Assembly (NCBI GenBank): GCA_014529385.2
Contig: CM043962.1
Location: 45,389,598 to 45,453,597 of the forward strand
From: Adiantum capillus-veneris
Taxonomy: Eukaryota; Streptophyta; Polypodiopsida; Polypodiales; Pteridaceae
Reading direction: 5' to 3'
Length of the DNA stretch: 64,000 bases
Shown here one piece after another: positions 11,180-21,557 of the stretch. The notes beneath the pieces are model-generated. The model saw only the letters and a list, made by a program, of their open reading frames with translations. It was not told where the DNA came from and made no database searches. The translations under genes were made by a program, and so were the position numbers. Positions within the stretch are counted from its first letter, which is position 1. The number at the start of each line of letters is the position of its first letter.

Positions 11180-13518
11180 ACCCTGGTCATAATCTGAGCC
11201 GCCGCCTTGATGCTCGCTCCTTTCACTCTGAAAATCCTCTGAGAACTCAAAAAATCAATGATGGTTGGTCGTCCTCTCTTCTTACCTTGTTTAGCTCTGT
11301 CCACTTCAGTTTTTGGGCTTCAATATCCCTTGGTCGTGCTAGGGGAAATGGCATCGGTGGGATGCTCATTGATGGTGATACTTCCACTTTTGCCCTTTTG
11401 CTTAACCTTCTTGTGCAATGTTGCAAGTCCAAAAAAAGTGAGGACACTATAGCAAACCAAACACATTAGTTAAACAAGAAAAAAATTACTTATCATTATA
11501 TGCTTCAGCTTTGTCTTCAGAAAACTCGCCATCCATAGTCCAAAAACCATGGACAATCGCTCCACGTTTCCTTACCATGGAGCTTCTCTATCCAATCATT
11601 AGGATAGAAACCGCTCTCCTCTCTCTCAGACTCCACCCACGCATCGCTAGGATACTCAAGGTATGGAATGTGGAGACCTATCTTAAGGGCGCCCAACCAC
11701 CATTTACAAATAACAAGAGGAATCATTCCATCATTCAAAACACAAAATTTTAATATTACATCCTAATAAAATTGTATAGTTCAATATATGTATAGCAAGC
11801 ATCGACGGACAGTACATGCGAAATGCGGCTGCTCCTTTGCGCTGTGTGTGGCTCGTATGGCTTGCTTCCACTGTATAAAAGCCTTACCAAAGTGCTTTTG
11901 TTGAAAAGCCTGCAGTGCCTCGCCAAGAGACATGTTACAATCGTGTGAGATGCATGCATGTAGCTTCTTCAATGTGGAGTTCTTGGCCTCCATCTTCTCC
12001 ACCACACTCAATAAATCTCTGCACTCTAAGTATTAGTAATGTGTCACTACTAGATAAGACCTCGTACTCTAATGTTACTATGCTCACCTTTCAAGTTTCC
12101 ACCAATGAGACATCGCCTTTGGCCAATATATCAATCAGTTTTTTGCAATTTACCATTGGATAATATTTTTAATAAATTAAGGAGAATAAACAGTGCTTTC
12201 AAAAGCAGATAGTACTTACTCTACACACAGGAGTAATGCATGCCCGTGCAACCTCGAAGACTCTGAAGGGGGTCATTTTGCAACCCTTCTCTCCCCAACC
12301 CACAAAAGAGATGTATTTTTGTAGAAAATCTATTCCATTCTCGAGATTGGCTATGACTACTATCTCTAGTCCCTTTCGCACAAAAAAGTTCTCGATCTCT
12401 TTCACAGCCATATCATAGCTTGCCTTGTACTCATCTTTGTGCATGTGGTACTCTCTACTCTCCTTGGCTAGGAAATTTTGTGTTTTCAGCCGATACATTG
12501 CATCAAAATCTTCATGTGATACAAGTCGCCAAATCAAAGTGATTTCAGGGAAAAACCCCATGTACTTACCTAATGTATGTGTATTATAAATTTAAAATTA
12601 CCTTCGACACTAGTTGACTAGCAAAGACATGGGTAGTCTTAGCCATTTTGAACGGTTCATTGCCCTCTCTTCTTCATTGAATTTGTCCAATAAGGACTGT
12701 GGGTCGGCAAGCGCTAATTTTTGCATCGTAAATATGTCGTGCGCCACTAGTGGTGTGAGACACATGGACTCGTCTCATCGTATTTTTTAGTGTAACATTA
12801 TATTAAAAATTTATAACTAAAGTGCACAAATAGAAGTATGAAGAAACTTCCTTGTTGATCTTGCCAAGCACTAGCAAAAATTTCGGCATCTCCGCAGGGT
12901 CGCACTTCACAATCGTGCACTCAACCTTTGGTGTAGAGAATTCATCTAGCCGCTCCCGTAATGCCTAATCTTTCCACGCATGGAGCCAATGATTGCCGTC
13001 CCATACAATGAACATTTTCTCCTCCGTGTGAGAGAGCTCTGGAATGTCTCTAATTTGGTCATCAAATGTGGCCAACATCACTAACTCTCTCCCGTAAGTG
13101 CCGCGCCTATCAAATGGTATAAGATCTTGTCCGGGAAAAGCTTTGGATACAATGAAGCGAGCCATCGTGGGCACCACCTTTTTTGGCTATAGAGGTCGTT
13201 AGTTCTGCACATAATCAACGTTTGTTCTAATGCACGTGGTGGCCAAAAGACGACAAAGAGGGATGTGAGACAACAAAAGATTGTATGGCACAACATGTGC
13301 ATCAATCCAACCGATAAGATGTGGCTATCAACAACCACAGATCCAAAGAGAGCGACAAGAGGATCATTACCTGTGTTTTTTGCTTTTATGGTCGTCAACG
13401 TGACTACACCCATTAAAGGAGGCACTTGCACAATCGTCAACTAGGACGCTCCAACCAGGAAACTGCTCTCTTGAGTGGTGTGCAGAGGAATTTCTTCTTG
13501 AGTGATGAGAATCGTCAT
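11180..13518 (-). pseudogene. broken multi-exon plant gene, function unknown
   Basis: On the minus strand an ATG at 13518 opens a frame (MTILITQEEIPLH) that runs, across a TAG near 13442, into VPPLMGVVTLTTIKAKNTG. A shift near 13175 leads to MARFIVSKAFPGQDLIPFD and IVWDGNHWLHAWKD, then another stop at 12967. Further exon-like open stretches are at about 12780-12605, 12560-12215 (KESREYHMHKDEYKASYDM), 12010-11780 and 11740-11517. Donor-like sites AG/GTAATT (about 12600), GA/GTAAGT (about 12218) and AG/GTGAGC (about 12088) end three of them. A basic tail with KKRGRPT, an AT-hook-like core, lies at about 11260-11300. DGNH-x-L resembles the ParB/sulfiredoxin-fold DGxHR motif with Arg replaced by Trp, but that is only a hint. 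No family is assigned. Confidence 0.5.
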
Positions 13519-13596
13519 TTCTTCTTGGTGGTCCACGTCTTTGGACTTTTTTCTTGTTAAAATTGGCAATTTGTTTGTTAATTAGGATTCTCATGG

Positions 13597-13623
13597 CTTG
13601 GGGGGGGGGGGGGGGGGGGGGGG
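13597..13623 (+). repeat. poly-G tract
   Basis: An uninterrupted run of about 25 G followed by GTGGGG. Similar G runs occur near 18667, 18947, 20466 and 30398. It could form a G-quadruplex, or its length could be a sequencing estimate. Confidence 0.8.
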
Positions 13624-13756
13624 GTGGGGTCGGTGGGTGGTTGGTTAGGGGGCTAGATGCAGAGGGGAGAAGGGCACTTGTTGCGTGGATTGCGAGGCTC
13701 TAGCAATCCATGGGGACAACCACTCGAGCGCGTGCATGGACCTCGGGGGCGTTGTC

Positions 13757-13864
13757 CACGTGGTGAGCCACGTGGCATGCCACCTAGACCGATGCGGACC
13801 ACGTGGCACTCCACGTGGATTGCGGGCCAATCGCATACGCGTGCTCGTGTGGCCTGCCCACGTG
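13757..13864. promoter_or_regulatory. cluster of five CACGTG (G-box) motifs
   Basis: The palindrome CACGTG occurs at 13757, 13769, 13800, 13812 and 13859, within 108 bp; a sixth lies at about 14109. In plants this core is bound by bZIP and bHLH factors. The cluster is about 240 bp upstream of the ATG of the minus-strand gene at 13518, a position typical of a promoter. It could also be an internal repeat, because several copies share flanks (CCACGTGG, GGCATG). Confidence 0.55.
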
Positions 13865-13935
13865 GCATGGCCACCTACGTGGCTAGTGAGAGAGAGGTAG
13901 GTTTAGGGTCGGTTTCCACGGGGGAAGGGGCTTTG

Positions 13936-14054
<119 letters not shown>

Positions 14055-14072
14055 TTCTATTATCGTCCTGGG

Positions 14073-14088
14073 AGGTCAAATATGACCT
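14073..14088 (-). other. LINE 3'-terminal hairpin (LINE-1 copy)
   Basis: AGGTCA and TGACCT form a perfect 6-bp stem around a 4-base loop, about 20-25 bp from the GA/TC tail. The same motif with the same neighbours (ATTATC-TCC-GG before, ATGGGACC after) is at 19043, 20355, 21826 and 51836. Such 3' structures are recognised by LINE reverse transcriptases in several families; that role here is inferred. Confidence 0.8.
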
Positions 14089-14107
14089 ATGGGACCAAAT
14101 GAACATG

Positions 14108-17100
14108 TCACGTGGTGTGAGTGGAGTTCATAAGTGACTCTCGATGCTCAAAAATGGCTGAAATGAGCGTCGCAATAGAGAGTCCACATCGTGGTTGGGA
14201 GAGGAAGGTATGTAGGGAGAGCTCATGGCTGAATATATGGGGAAAAGAGGACCTAATGTGGTCAAAAGCTGAGCACTCAAGTAGTGTGTGGTACTCACTC
14301 TCTCGCACTTGACGAGGGCATAAGGTGCAAAGTCGATGACACTCCTCGCCAGTGCCCCAACGTCCTGTCTCGCAGCGTAGAGAATGGGAGCTAAGACGAA
14401 TGGAGGCAATGGTGCGGATCGCACTCAACGGGATGGGCTCAAGGATGTAGGAAGGGGTTCGGTTACCTCGTTCCGAGAAGAAGAGAGATTTGTAGTTTGG
14501 GGCAACGTGTGTGGTGTAATGGCTGAAGCGAGAACCTCCAGATTTCTCCCAAGCCATGATACATTGGCGTTGTAAGAAGGCCTCATTAACTTGGGAGTCG
14601 ATCGACGCATCCTTGACCAAGTGACATGCATCCCATCTTCCAAACCATTTCTTGATATCAAGCATCCACCCCGAACTTAGTATTTTGCTCTTGCATGTCT
14701 TTTGAACCTTTTGACTTGCTTCATATGCGATTCTAGGAAGTCGATGCAAAGGGCTACGTTGTGTCTTACGCATGTACTCCACAACCCTTTCCATGCCCAA
14801 GACCTCAATGGGAAGCGATCCGGACTCAAGAAGTAAGAGCATGTAGGGTGTTTGTGTCTTGACTTGGAGAAAGTTGGTGAGAAAACGCTTTTGGACATTC
14901 TCAAACTCTTTCCAAGTAGACTTCCCGATGCTTCCACCCCACACCTCCACTCCATAAAGAAGCACCGGTGTCACCAATGTGTCAAAGAGGTACTTTTTGA
15001 GAGCCCAACACTTGATCTCTCCTGCATTGCACATGTTCTCAAATGCATAATAAGCCCTCTTTCCGGCTTCCAAGCGACGCATTGCACAATCCTTCCATTT
15101 ATGATTGGATGGAACCTCAAGGCCAAGGTACTTGAAGTGATCTACCACTTCAAGTTTCTCATTGTTGTATACAATGCATGGATTTTCGTCATTGAGGGTC
15201 TTTACAAGCATAACCTTGGTTTTGGATCCATTCACGATCAGCCCGCTATGTAGGCAAAAGCGTTCCAAGACACTCATAAGCTTTTGTGCATCTTCTAAGG
15301 TATGTGCCAAGAGCACTACATCATCGGCATAAAGCAGAAGCATGATCACCGCATTTCCAATCTTAACCTCTTCTATGCCTTCTTGCTGCATAAAATCAAG
15401 AACCATGTATTCCAATTCATCAATGAGTAGCCCAAAGAGGGTTGGGGAAAGTGGGCATCCTTGTTTGACACCAATAGTGCTTGCAAAAAATTCTGAAATT
15501 CCATCTCCCATACGTAATCGACATATCACTTTTTGGTAGATGCGAAAGACTGCATGCATAAATTCTCTCGGCACTTGAAGGCTTTGCATACGTCTCCAAA
15601 GATTTCCTCGCGGTACCATGTCAAAAGCTTTCTTGAAATCCACAAAGCAACAATACAACTTTTTTCCTTTCAATCGAGACGCTTCCATAAGAACTCGAAG
15701 AGTGACAAGGTGATCAATAGTGCTATGATGCTTTCGAAAACCTGCTTGGCCAAGCGCACGTTTGCCATTCTTTTTAGCCCATTCACTTATCTTCATCTCC
15801 ATGATACATCCAAATAACTTTGCCATCAAAGAACCAACCATTATAGTGCGATAGTTGTTCACATTGTTTACATCTCCTCCTTTGTGCAAAGGTTTGATCC
15901 AATTTGCACTCCAATCATGAGGCATGCCATACTGAAGTGCAAGGTTAAACATATCGCATATCCAATATCGTGTTTTCTTGCTTGTCCATTTAATCATTTC
16001 AGCCTTGACACCTTGAAGGTCACCTGCCTTGCGAGTAGCAAGTTTCTCAAGCGCGCGGCATACATCTTCAATGGTAAAGAAGGGAGACATAAATGGAAGG
16101 GAGCTACAACCCTCCATCTTATCAACATTGGGTTGCTCATAGAGGTTCTTACAATGCATATACATATCCTCAAGAGTCAAGTCACCAAAGCTCTCAACGC
16201 GCTTGCCTTTTAGATTTTGCCAAAACTTGCCACATGCATGTGCTTTCTCTTGTGCTAAAAGAAGTTGTTTTTCGACTTCCCACCTTCTCCTCTTCTTTTG
16301 AACAAGTGCTTTGTATGTGTGTGAACATTCCAAGTAAACTTCCTTGTCTTTGATTGCATCCAATCTTAGCAAGTGTTTTCGGGCTTGACTACATTCCATG
16401 TCAAACCATTTCTTCTTGGTGCTACCCTTCTTAGACCTTTTGCAAGACATGTGTTTCGCCGAAAAGCATTCCTTCGCACAAGAGAAAATTACTTCTTTGA
16501 AAACTTTCCACTTGCATTCTAATGTTGGGCTCCCTTGATGCTCTATCATGCTTAACATTTGGTCCACCATATCAGCATATATAAGTGCTCGTTTGAAGTC
16601 TAGACGTAGGTACAAATGATTCACATCATGATTGGAGGCTACATGCTCGGGCCGTTTACCACACTTGAGGTCAATACATAACATCCTATGATCCGATTCC
16701 GGATTCCATTCACCAAGTGTAAAGCTTTGTATGCATTCTAGAGTGGCTTCTGAGAACAACATATAGTCAATCACGCTAGCACCATTGTGCTTTCTACATG
16801 TAAAGTCATTGGTGCCTTGCCATAGAGATACACCATTTGCAATGAGCATTCCGGTACTATTGCACATATGTAGAAGTGACTTTCCATAGTGATCCACTTC
16901 TTTTGCATCATTAGAACTTCGATTATACATGTATGAGTCATCCACTCTTCTTGATACATGCGGCATGTCGACTTGTTGTGTGTCGTGTTGTAACATATTT
17001 GTGCGAGCATTCATGTCTCCAAAAACAATGACTTCACCTTGATCCTTGTAATAAGCAATGTCTTCCTCTAGTTCAACAAAGGGCTGATCTCTATCCATAT

Positions 17101-17488
17101 TCAAGCGAGCATAAAAGTTGGAGTCATAGTGAGGAATGTAGCAGCCGGCCACAAACATGACTTGACCATTTGGTGGGCTGATTTTCAGCCATAAGTAGCG
17201 TTTATACTTATCTTCTTTGACAATGGAAACATCTTTCAAACCCTTTTTGGTCATACATGCTATGCCTCCTTGGCCTCTTCGTTGCTTTGCATTTTTGGCC
17301 CACATCAAAGAATGTACATCGTATTTGTCAAATCCAAGAATTCGTTGCGCATCATGCTCCCATGTTTCGACAAGAAGTATCACATCGGAGTCATTGGTAA
17401 GCTCATCAATGCCAATTCCCGGATTCCATGGATACCCGTTACAATTCCAAAAGCTTATTCGCAAGCGTGAGTTGGTCTCATAGATCAT
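14108..17488 (-). CDS. LINE-1 ORF2: APE endonuclease - reverse transcriptase
   Basis: 1126 aa without interruption. Residues 1-270 form an exonuclease-endonuclease-phosphatase domain, with FWNCNGY (Asn15), LVETW (Glu41), FGDMNAR and the C-terminal SDHRMLCIDL. The central part includes RKAGDLQGVKAEMIKW. RT spans about 540-760: NYRTIMVGS, GQAGFRKHHSTIDHL, CFVDFKKAFDMVPR, GVKQGCPLSPTLF and the catalytic YADD at residues 720-723 (15331-15320). A late zinc-ribbon-like CTLC-x11-H-x4-C region lies near residue 1060. Such proteins nick the target and prime cDNA synthesis from the nick. No RNase H domain is seen. All key acids visible by eye are kept. Confidence 0.92.
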   Translation of the reverse strand: MIYETNSRLRISFWNCNGYPWNPGIGIDELTNDSDVILLVETWEHDAQRILGFDKYDVHSLMWAKNAKQRRGQGGIACMTKKGLKDVSIVKEDKYKRYLWLKISPPNGQVMFVAGCYIPHYDSNFYARLNMDRDQPFVELEEDIAYYKDQGEVIVFGDMNARTNMLQHDTQQVDMPHVSRRVDDSYMYNRSSNDAKEVDHYGKSLLHMCNSTGMLIANGVSLWQGTNDFTCRKHNGASVIDYMLFSEATLECIQSFTLGEWNPESDHRMLCIDLKCGKRPEHVASNHDVNHLYLRLDFKRALIYADMVDQMLSMIEHQGSPTLECKWKVFKEVIFSCAKECFSAKHMSCKRSKKGSTKKKWFDMECSQARKHLLRLDAIKDKEVYLECSHTYKALVQKKRRRWEVEKQLLLAQEKAHACGKFWQNLKGKRVESFGDLTLEDMYMHCKNLYEQPNVDKMEGCSSLPFMSPFFTIEDVCRALEKLATRKAGDLQGVKAEMIKWTSKKTRYWICDMFNLALQYGMPHDWSANWIKPLHKGGDVNNVNNYRTIMVGSLMAKLFGCIMEMKISEWAKKNGKRALGQAGFRKHHSTIDHLVTLRVLMEASRLKGKKLYCCFVDFKKAFDMVPRGNLWRRMQSLQVPREFMHAVFRIYQKVICRLRMGDGISEFFASTIGVKQGCPLSPTLFGLLIDELEYMVLDFMQQEGIEEVKIGNAVIMLLLYADDVVLLAHTLEDAQKLMSVLERFCLHSGLIVNGSKTKVMLVKTLNDENPCIVYNNEKLEVVDHFKYLGLEVPSNHKWKDCAMRRLEAGKRAYYAFENMCNAGEIKCWALKKYLFDTLVTPVLLYGVEVWGGSIGKSTWKEFENVQKRFLTNFLQVKTQTPYMLLLLESGSLPIEVLGMERVVEYMRKTQRSPLHRLPRIAYEASQKVQKTCKSKILSSGWMLDIKKWFGRWDACHLVKDASIDSQVNEAFLQRQCIMAWEKSGGSRFSHYTTHVAPNYKSLFFSERGNRTPSYILEPIPLSAIRTIASIRLSSHSLRCETGRWGTGEECHRLCTLCPRQVRESEYHTLLECSAFDHIRSSFPHIFSHELSLHTFLSQPRCGLSIATLISAIFEHRESLMNSTHTT

Positions 17489-17494
17489 GTGTCC

Positions 17495-18427
17495 CTATTT
17501 GTTGGGTGGACTTGCATCCTCCTCAAGTGCCTTTTCTTCTTGAGATGATACCTTAACCTTCTTGCTTCTTTCCTCGTATGCTTTGCGACGTACATTTTGT
17601 TGCATAAGAGTGCGATCCTCATATACATTACAACCCGTTCCTTTGAGGTAGATCCAACCATTGTCAAGGATGATCTTTCTCTTTACCTCATCAGCCATGG
17701 TACATACAATAGGTCTTTCTCCCGAGCGAGGGACTCCTTGTTTTCCAGCTCGATGTGCACCATAAGCCATGATTCCTGACATGCCAAAGTGTGTAGCAAA
17801 AAACTCTTCAATAGCAACCGCAAGAGATTGGGGTGTTTCCATGCTTTCCTCCTTGATTCCACGAATGACGATGTTCTTTGAGCGTTTTTGTCGTTCTTGC
17901 AATTCTTGAGTGTCCACATTCTCTACATTCTTTGCTTGGACAACGGCTTGCGTGATAGGAGATGTAGAAACCACATTATCCTTACATATATCAGCCCATG
18001 ATTTGGATGCATTTCTCATCTCACATACATCATGTCGTATTGTATCTATCGTTTCCTCTTTCAATACATGATCACTCTCAACTTTGCTCAAGCGCTCTTT
18101 CACTACATTCATGTCCACAAGAGAGCGTTTACATTCTTGAACTTCATTCTCAAGATGCATCAAGCGCGTTGTTTGCATTTCAAGAACCTTCTTGAGGTGC
18201 TCATTCTCCACAACGAGAACTCTTAAAGTACCATTCTCCATTGCAAGTGCGCGCAACTCTTCACCTTGCTTGTTGACGGTTTCTTGTAACGAGATCAAGT
18301 AAGCCATGATCATTGCTTCCGTTGTTGTAGACGATGTGGTTGGATTAGCATCCAAATTCCTTGGAGATTTTGCATCATTCTCCATGGCGAGTGTGGCTTT
18401 CCCACCCTTGCGAGTTTTGTCTGACAT
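17495..18427 (-). CDS. LINE-1 ORF1 protein, RNA-binding chaperone type
   Basis: 310 aa from the ATG at 18427 (MSDKTRKGGK). The in-frame TTG upstream adds three residues and is not preferred. The first 40 or so residues are basic and polar. A long coiled coil covers roughly residues 50-140, with heptad runs around LRVLVVENEHLKK and RLMHLENEVQECKR. An RRM-like segment follows at about 190-290: NIVIRGIKEE resembles the beta-1 strand of L1-type ORF1p, and a later GTGCNVYEDRT-RRKAYEE region resembles its C-terminal domain. Proteins of this type trimerise and coat LINE RNA. The stop codon lies only 6 bp before the ORF2 start, so ORF2 may be made by termination-reinitiation. A fragment of the same ORF lies at 7515-7893. 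Confidence 0.85.
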   Translation of the reverse strand: MSDKTRKGGKATLAMENDAKSPRNLDANPTTSSTTTEAMIMAYLISLQETVNKQGEELRALAMENGTLRVLVVENEHLKKVLEMQTTRLMHLENEVQECKRSLVDMNVVKERLSKVESDHVLKEETIDTIRHDVCEMRNASKSWADICKDNVVSTSPITQAVVQAKNVENVDTQELQERQKRSKNIVIRGIKEESMETPQSLAVAIEEFFATHFGMSGIMAYGAHRAGKQGVPRSGERPIVCTMADEVKRKIILDNGWIYLKGTGCNVYEDRTLMQQNVRRKAYEERSKKVKVSSQEEKALEEDASPPNK

Positions 18428-18559
18428 TGCCTTCAAGTCGGCAACAAAAACGCAAAGTTTTGACAGTTTTTTCAGTTCTGAGATGCTGTTACAGCAAAGC
18501 CTTCCATTACACAGAAAAATTCTGTCTTTACATCAATGCGTAGAGGGCTTCGTGCTCTT

Positions 18560-18564
<5 letters not shown>

Positions 18565-18620
<56 letters not shown>

Positions 18621-18624
18621 TGGT

Positions 18625-18680
<56 letters not shown>

Positions 18681-18709
18681 GGAGTGGTTCCCATGGTTGA
18701 GGGATGTAA

Positions 18710-18740
<31 letters not shown>

Positions 18741-18771
18741 GATGGATGGTGGGCGGTTCCCACGGGGAAGG

Positions 18772-18816
<45 letters not shown>

Positions 18817-18951
18817 CCCTTTGGGGGAGGGGATGGGAAGAGAGAGAGGGGGGGGAGTGGTTCCCATGGGTGAGGGATGTAAAGAGAGAGACAGAGAGGG
18901 AGAGAGAGAGAAAGATGGATGGGGGTCGGTTCCCATGGGGAAGGGGGGGGG

Positions 18952-19024
<73 letters not shown>
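18565..19024 (+). repeat. purine-rich mosaic of GA arrays and G runs
   Basis: Several (GA)n blocks are separated by phrases such as TGGTTCCCATGG, GATGGATGGTGGGCGGTTCCC and GGTTGAG, which recur two or three times, so the block has grown by local duplication. The last block (about 18955-19024) abuts the 3' end of LINE-2. Long frames on both strands (Arg-Glu or Ser-Leu runs) are microsatellite translations. Confidence 0.85.
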
Positions 19025-19030
<6 letters not shown>

Positions 19031-20271
19031 TATCATCCTCGGAGGTCAAATATGACCTATGGGACCAAATGAACATGTCACATAGTGTGAATGGAGGTCA
19101 TAAGTGACTCTCGATGCTCAAAAATGGTTGAAATGAGCATCGCAATAGAGAGTCCACATCGTGGTTGGGAGAGGAAGTTATGTAGGGAGAGCACATGGCT
19201 GAATATATGGGGAAAAGAGGACCTAATGTGGTCAAAAGCTGAGCACTCAAGTAGTGTGTGGTACTCTCTCTCTCTCTCTCGCACTTGACGAGGGCATAAG
19301 GTGCAAAGTCGATGAGACTCCTCGCCAATGCCTCAACGTCCTGTCTCGCAGCATAGAGAATGCGAGCTAAGATGAATAGAGGCAATGGTGCGGATCGCAC
19401 TCAATGGGATGGGCTCAAGGATGTAGAGATGGGTTCGGTTATCGCACTCGGAGAAGAAGAGAGATTTGTAGTTTGGGGCAATGTGTGTGGTGTAATGGCT
19501 TAAGCGAGAACCTCCGGATTTCTCCCAAGACATGATACATTGGCGTTGTAAGAAGTCCTCAAGTGACATGCATCCCACCTTCCAAACCATTTCTTGATGT
19601 CAAGCATCCACCCCGAACTTAATATTTTGCTCTTGCCTGTCTTTTGGACCTTTTGACTTGCTTCATATGTGATTCTAGGAAGTCGATACAAAGGGCTACG
19701 TTGTGTCTTTAGCATGTACTTCACAACCCTTTGCATGCCCAAGACCTCAACGGGAAGCGATCTGGACTCAAGAAGTAAGAGCATGTAGGGTGTTTATGTC
19801 TTGACTTGGAAAATGTTGGTGAGAAAACGCTTTTGGACATTCTCAAACTCTTTCCAAGTAGACTTCTCGACGCTACTAGCCCACACCTCCACTCCATAAA
19901 GAAGCACCGATGTCACCAATGTGTCAAAGAGGTACTTTTTGAGAGCCCAACACTTGATCTCTCCAGCATTGCACATGTTCTCAAATGCATAATAAGCCCT
20001 CTTTCCGGCTTCCAAGCGACGCATTGCGCAATCCTTCCATCTATGATTGGATGGAATCTCAAGGCCAAGGTACTTGAAGCTATCTACCACTTCAAGTTGC
20101 TCATTGTTGTATACAATGCATGGATTCTCATCATTGAGGGTCTTTACAAGCATAACCTTGGTTTTGGATCCATTCACGATCAGCCCGCTATGTAGGCAAA
20201 AGCGTTCCAAGACACTCATAAGCTTTTGTGCATCTTCTAAGGTATGTGCCAAGAGCAATACATCATCACAC
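19025..20271 (-). pseudogene. LINE-2: 5'-truncated LINE copy
   Basis: This is the same family as LINE-1, with highly similar sequence from the DDV of the YADD box (20265) to the 3' hairpin (19043-19058). The 5' end is cut inside RT, directly against the GA array 20279-20336. It has a stop after FQVKT near 19796, a deletion of about 35 bp at the DACHL region (about 19560), and a CT expansion near 19265-19282. 5' truncation is the usual product of incomplete target-primed reverse transcription. Confidence 0.9.
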
Positions 20272-20273
20272 AT

Positions 20274-20278
<5 letters not shown>

Positions 20279-20336
<58 letters not shown>
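20279..20336 (+). repeat. (GA)n array between LINE-2 and half-LINE A
   Basis: About 28 GA units. In minus-strand sense it is the 3' tail of half-LINE A and also the 5' flank of LINE-2. Confidence 0.9.
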
Positions 20337-20338
<2 letters not shown>

Positions 20339-20637
20339 CCATTATCATCCTCGGAGGTCAAATATGACCTATGGGACCAATAAAACATGTACAATAAAGA
20401 CTCCTCTATCTAAGAGGGTACAATGGCTGCAATAACCCACGTAGATGTGTGTGCGTGTGGGGGGGTGGGGGGGGGGGGGGGGGGGTGATACAACAAAATT
20501 GCAACAAATGTTGCTTAGGAGGGTGGGGATGGTTAAGGGGGAGGATATGGATGTCAGGCGGGTTTTTGTGTGCGAAACTCCTCGATTATGGCTCTACCGC
20601 CACGATAGACAACATACTTACCTGCGGCCCGTGCATC

Positions 20638-21300
20638 TCATACCTTTTGCAGCTCTTGCTTCTTTATCTTGAGTTGGGCGGAGGCTAGAGCCTCGCTAAT
20701 CCATATGGTTGTGCCCTTGAGAAGATGTGTTTGCTTTAAGAGTGTCGTGCGGTCCTCTTTGGTCTTGAAAACAAGGCTCCCTTGGTTGGTGCGGGGATCC
20801 CGATCGACGAAGTCGATGGTGGGGATGTCAAACCTGAGTGGTTGGATAGCATTGTTGAGCTTGGTTAAGGTAGTAGGAAAATTGTCAGTCTCCTCCGACC
20901 AAGAGGAGGGTAAGCCACCAATGCGTAGAGTCAAAGCAAGGCCTTCCCTACGACGACATTCTTGTAGGCACTCCTCCACTTTGAAGGGGATGGTAGCAGC
21001 ATTTTCTTGAATTTGGGTGGCTAATGAAGACACATTCTGAGTGAATGTGTGCTCTGCTTCTTTGGCCTTTGCTAGGATGAGGTCAGTGTCCGCTGCTTTC
21101 TGAGATTCGAGCAATTGGAGGTGCGCTTCAAGGGCAACAAGACATAATTTGAGTTCGTCATTCTCGTTCTTCAGCTGCTTGACTTGGGCTTGGAGGCGGT
21201 CGAGCAGGTCTATCTTGGGGGTCGCCATGAACGATCTGGTCTTTCTTGGTGTTGAGGGTGCACCGCGGATGTTCTTGACATCGTTGGTTTTGGCCATCAT
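20638..21300 (-). CDS. ORF1-like coiled-coil/RRM protein of half-LINE A
   Basis: 220 aa from the ATG at 21300. Residues 30-100 form a coiled coil (RLQAQVKQLKNENDELK, LEAHLQLLE). Residues 125-215 look like the RRM plus C-terminal domain of L1-type ORF1p: LTLRIGGLPSSW, then SLVFKTKEDRTTLLK and LLKGTTIWISEAL. The frame meets a TGA at 20638-20640, but similarity to the half-LINE B protein continues about 22 codons further (VYRGGRAIIEEF), so the stop is probably a mutation or permits a shortened product. Expected role: RNA coat and chaperone. It differs clearly from the LINE-1 ORF1, which argues against simple deletion from that element. Confidence 0.75.
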   Translation of the reverse strand: MMAKTNDVKNIRGAPSTPRKTRSFMATPKIDLLDRLQAQVKQLKNENDELKLCLVALEAHLQLLESQKAADTDLILAKAKEAEHTFTQNVSSLATQIQENAATIPFKVEECLQECRRREGLALTLRIGGLPSSWSEETDNFPTTLTKLNNAIQPLRFDIPTIDFVDRDPRTNQGSLVFKTKEDRTTLLKQTHLLKGTTIWISEALASAQLKIKKQELQKV

Positions 21301-21557
21301 TCAGGCTTGGGAGTCGATTAGCTTGCTGCTACCGAGTAAGACTTGCAGGTGGTTAAGTCGATGGAGATGGGCTGTCAAGCAATGTACTGTCCAAAGCCTA
21401 AGAGCTAGACAATGACGATTTGCAGGCAAGGATAGAGATGGGCTCAAGAGTTGGCGGGAATTGTTGTCAAGTAGGGAGGCCTAAAACTTGCTGCAATGCA
21501 TCCGAAGAGACGGGCTCGGGCTGCTTCATTTCATTTGGCGTGCTGCATCCGACAGAG

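Noticed and set aside
14073..14088. AGGTCA/TGACCT read as a hormone response element
   Set aside because: The motif matches an animal nuclear-receptor half-site pair, but plants lack such receptors, and here it sits at the fixed 3' end of LINE-family copies.
18306..19076. Long open frames of Arg-Glu (plus strand) or Ser-Leu (minus strand) repeats, here and at 2099-2573, 6869-7319, 13657-14106, 21526-21969, 27220-28187, 33835-34154 and 51477-51916
   Set aside because: They are translations of (GA)n, (TC)n, (TG)n and (CA)n arrays. A dinucleotide array lacks stops in every frame, so length alone is no evidence of coding.
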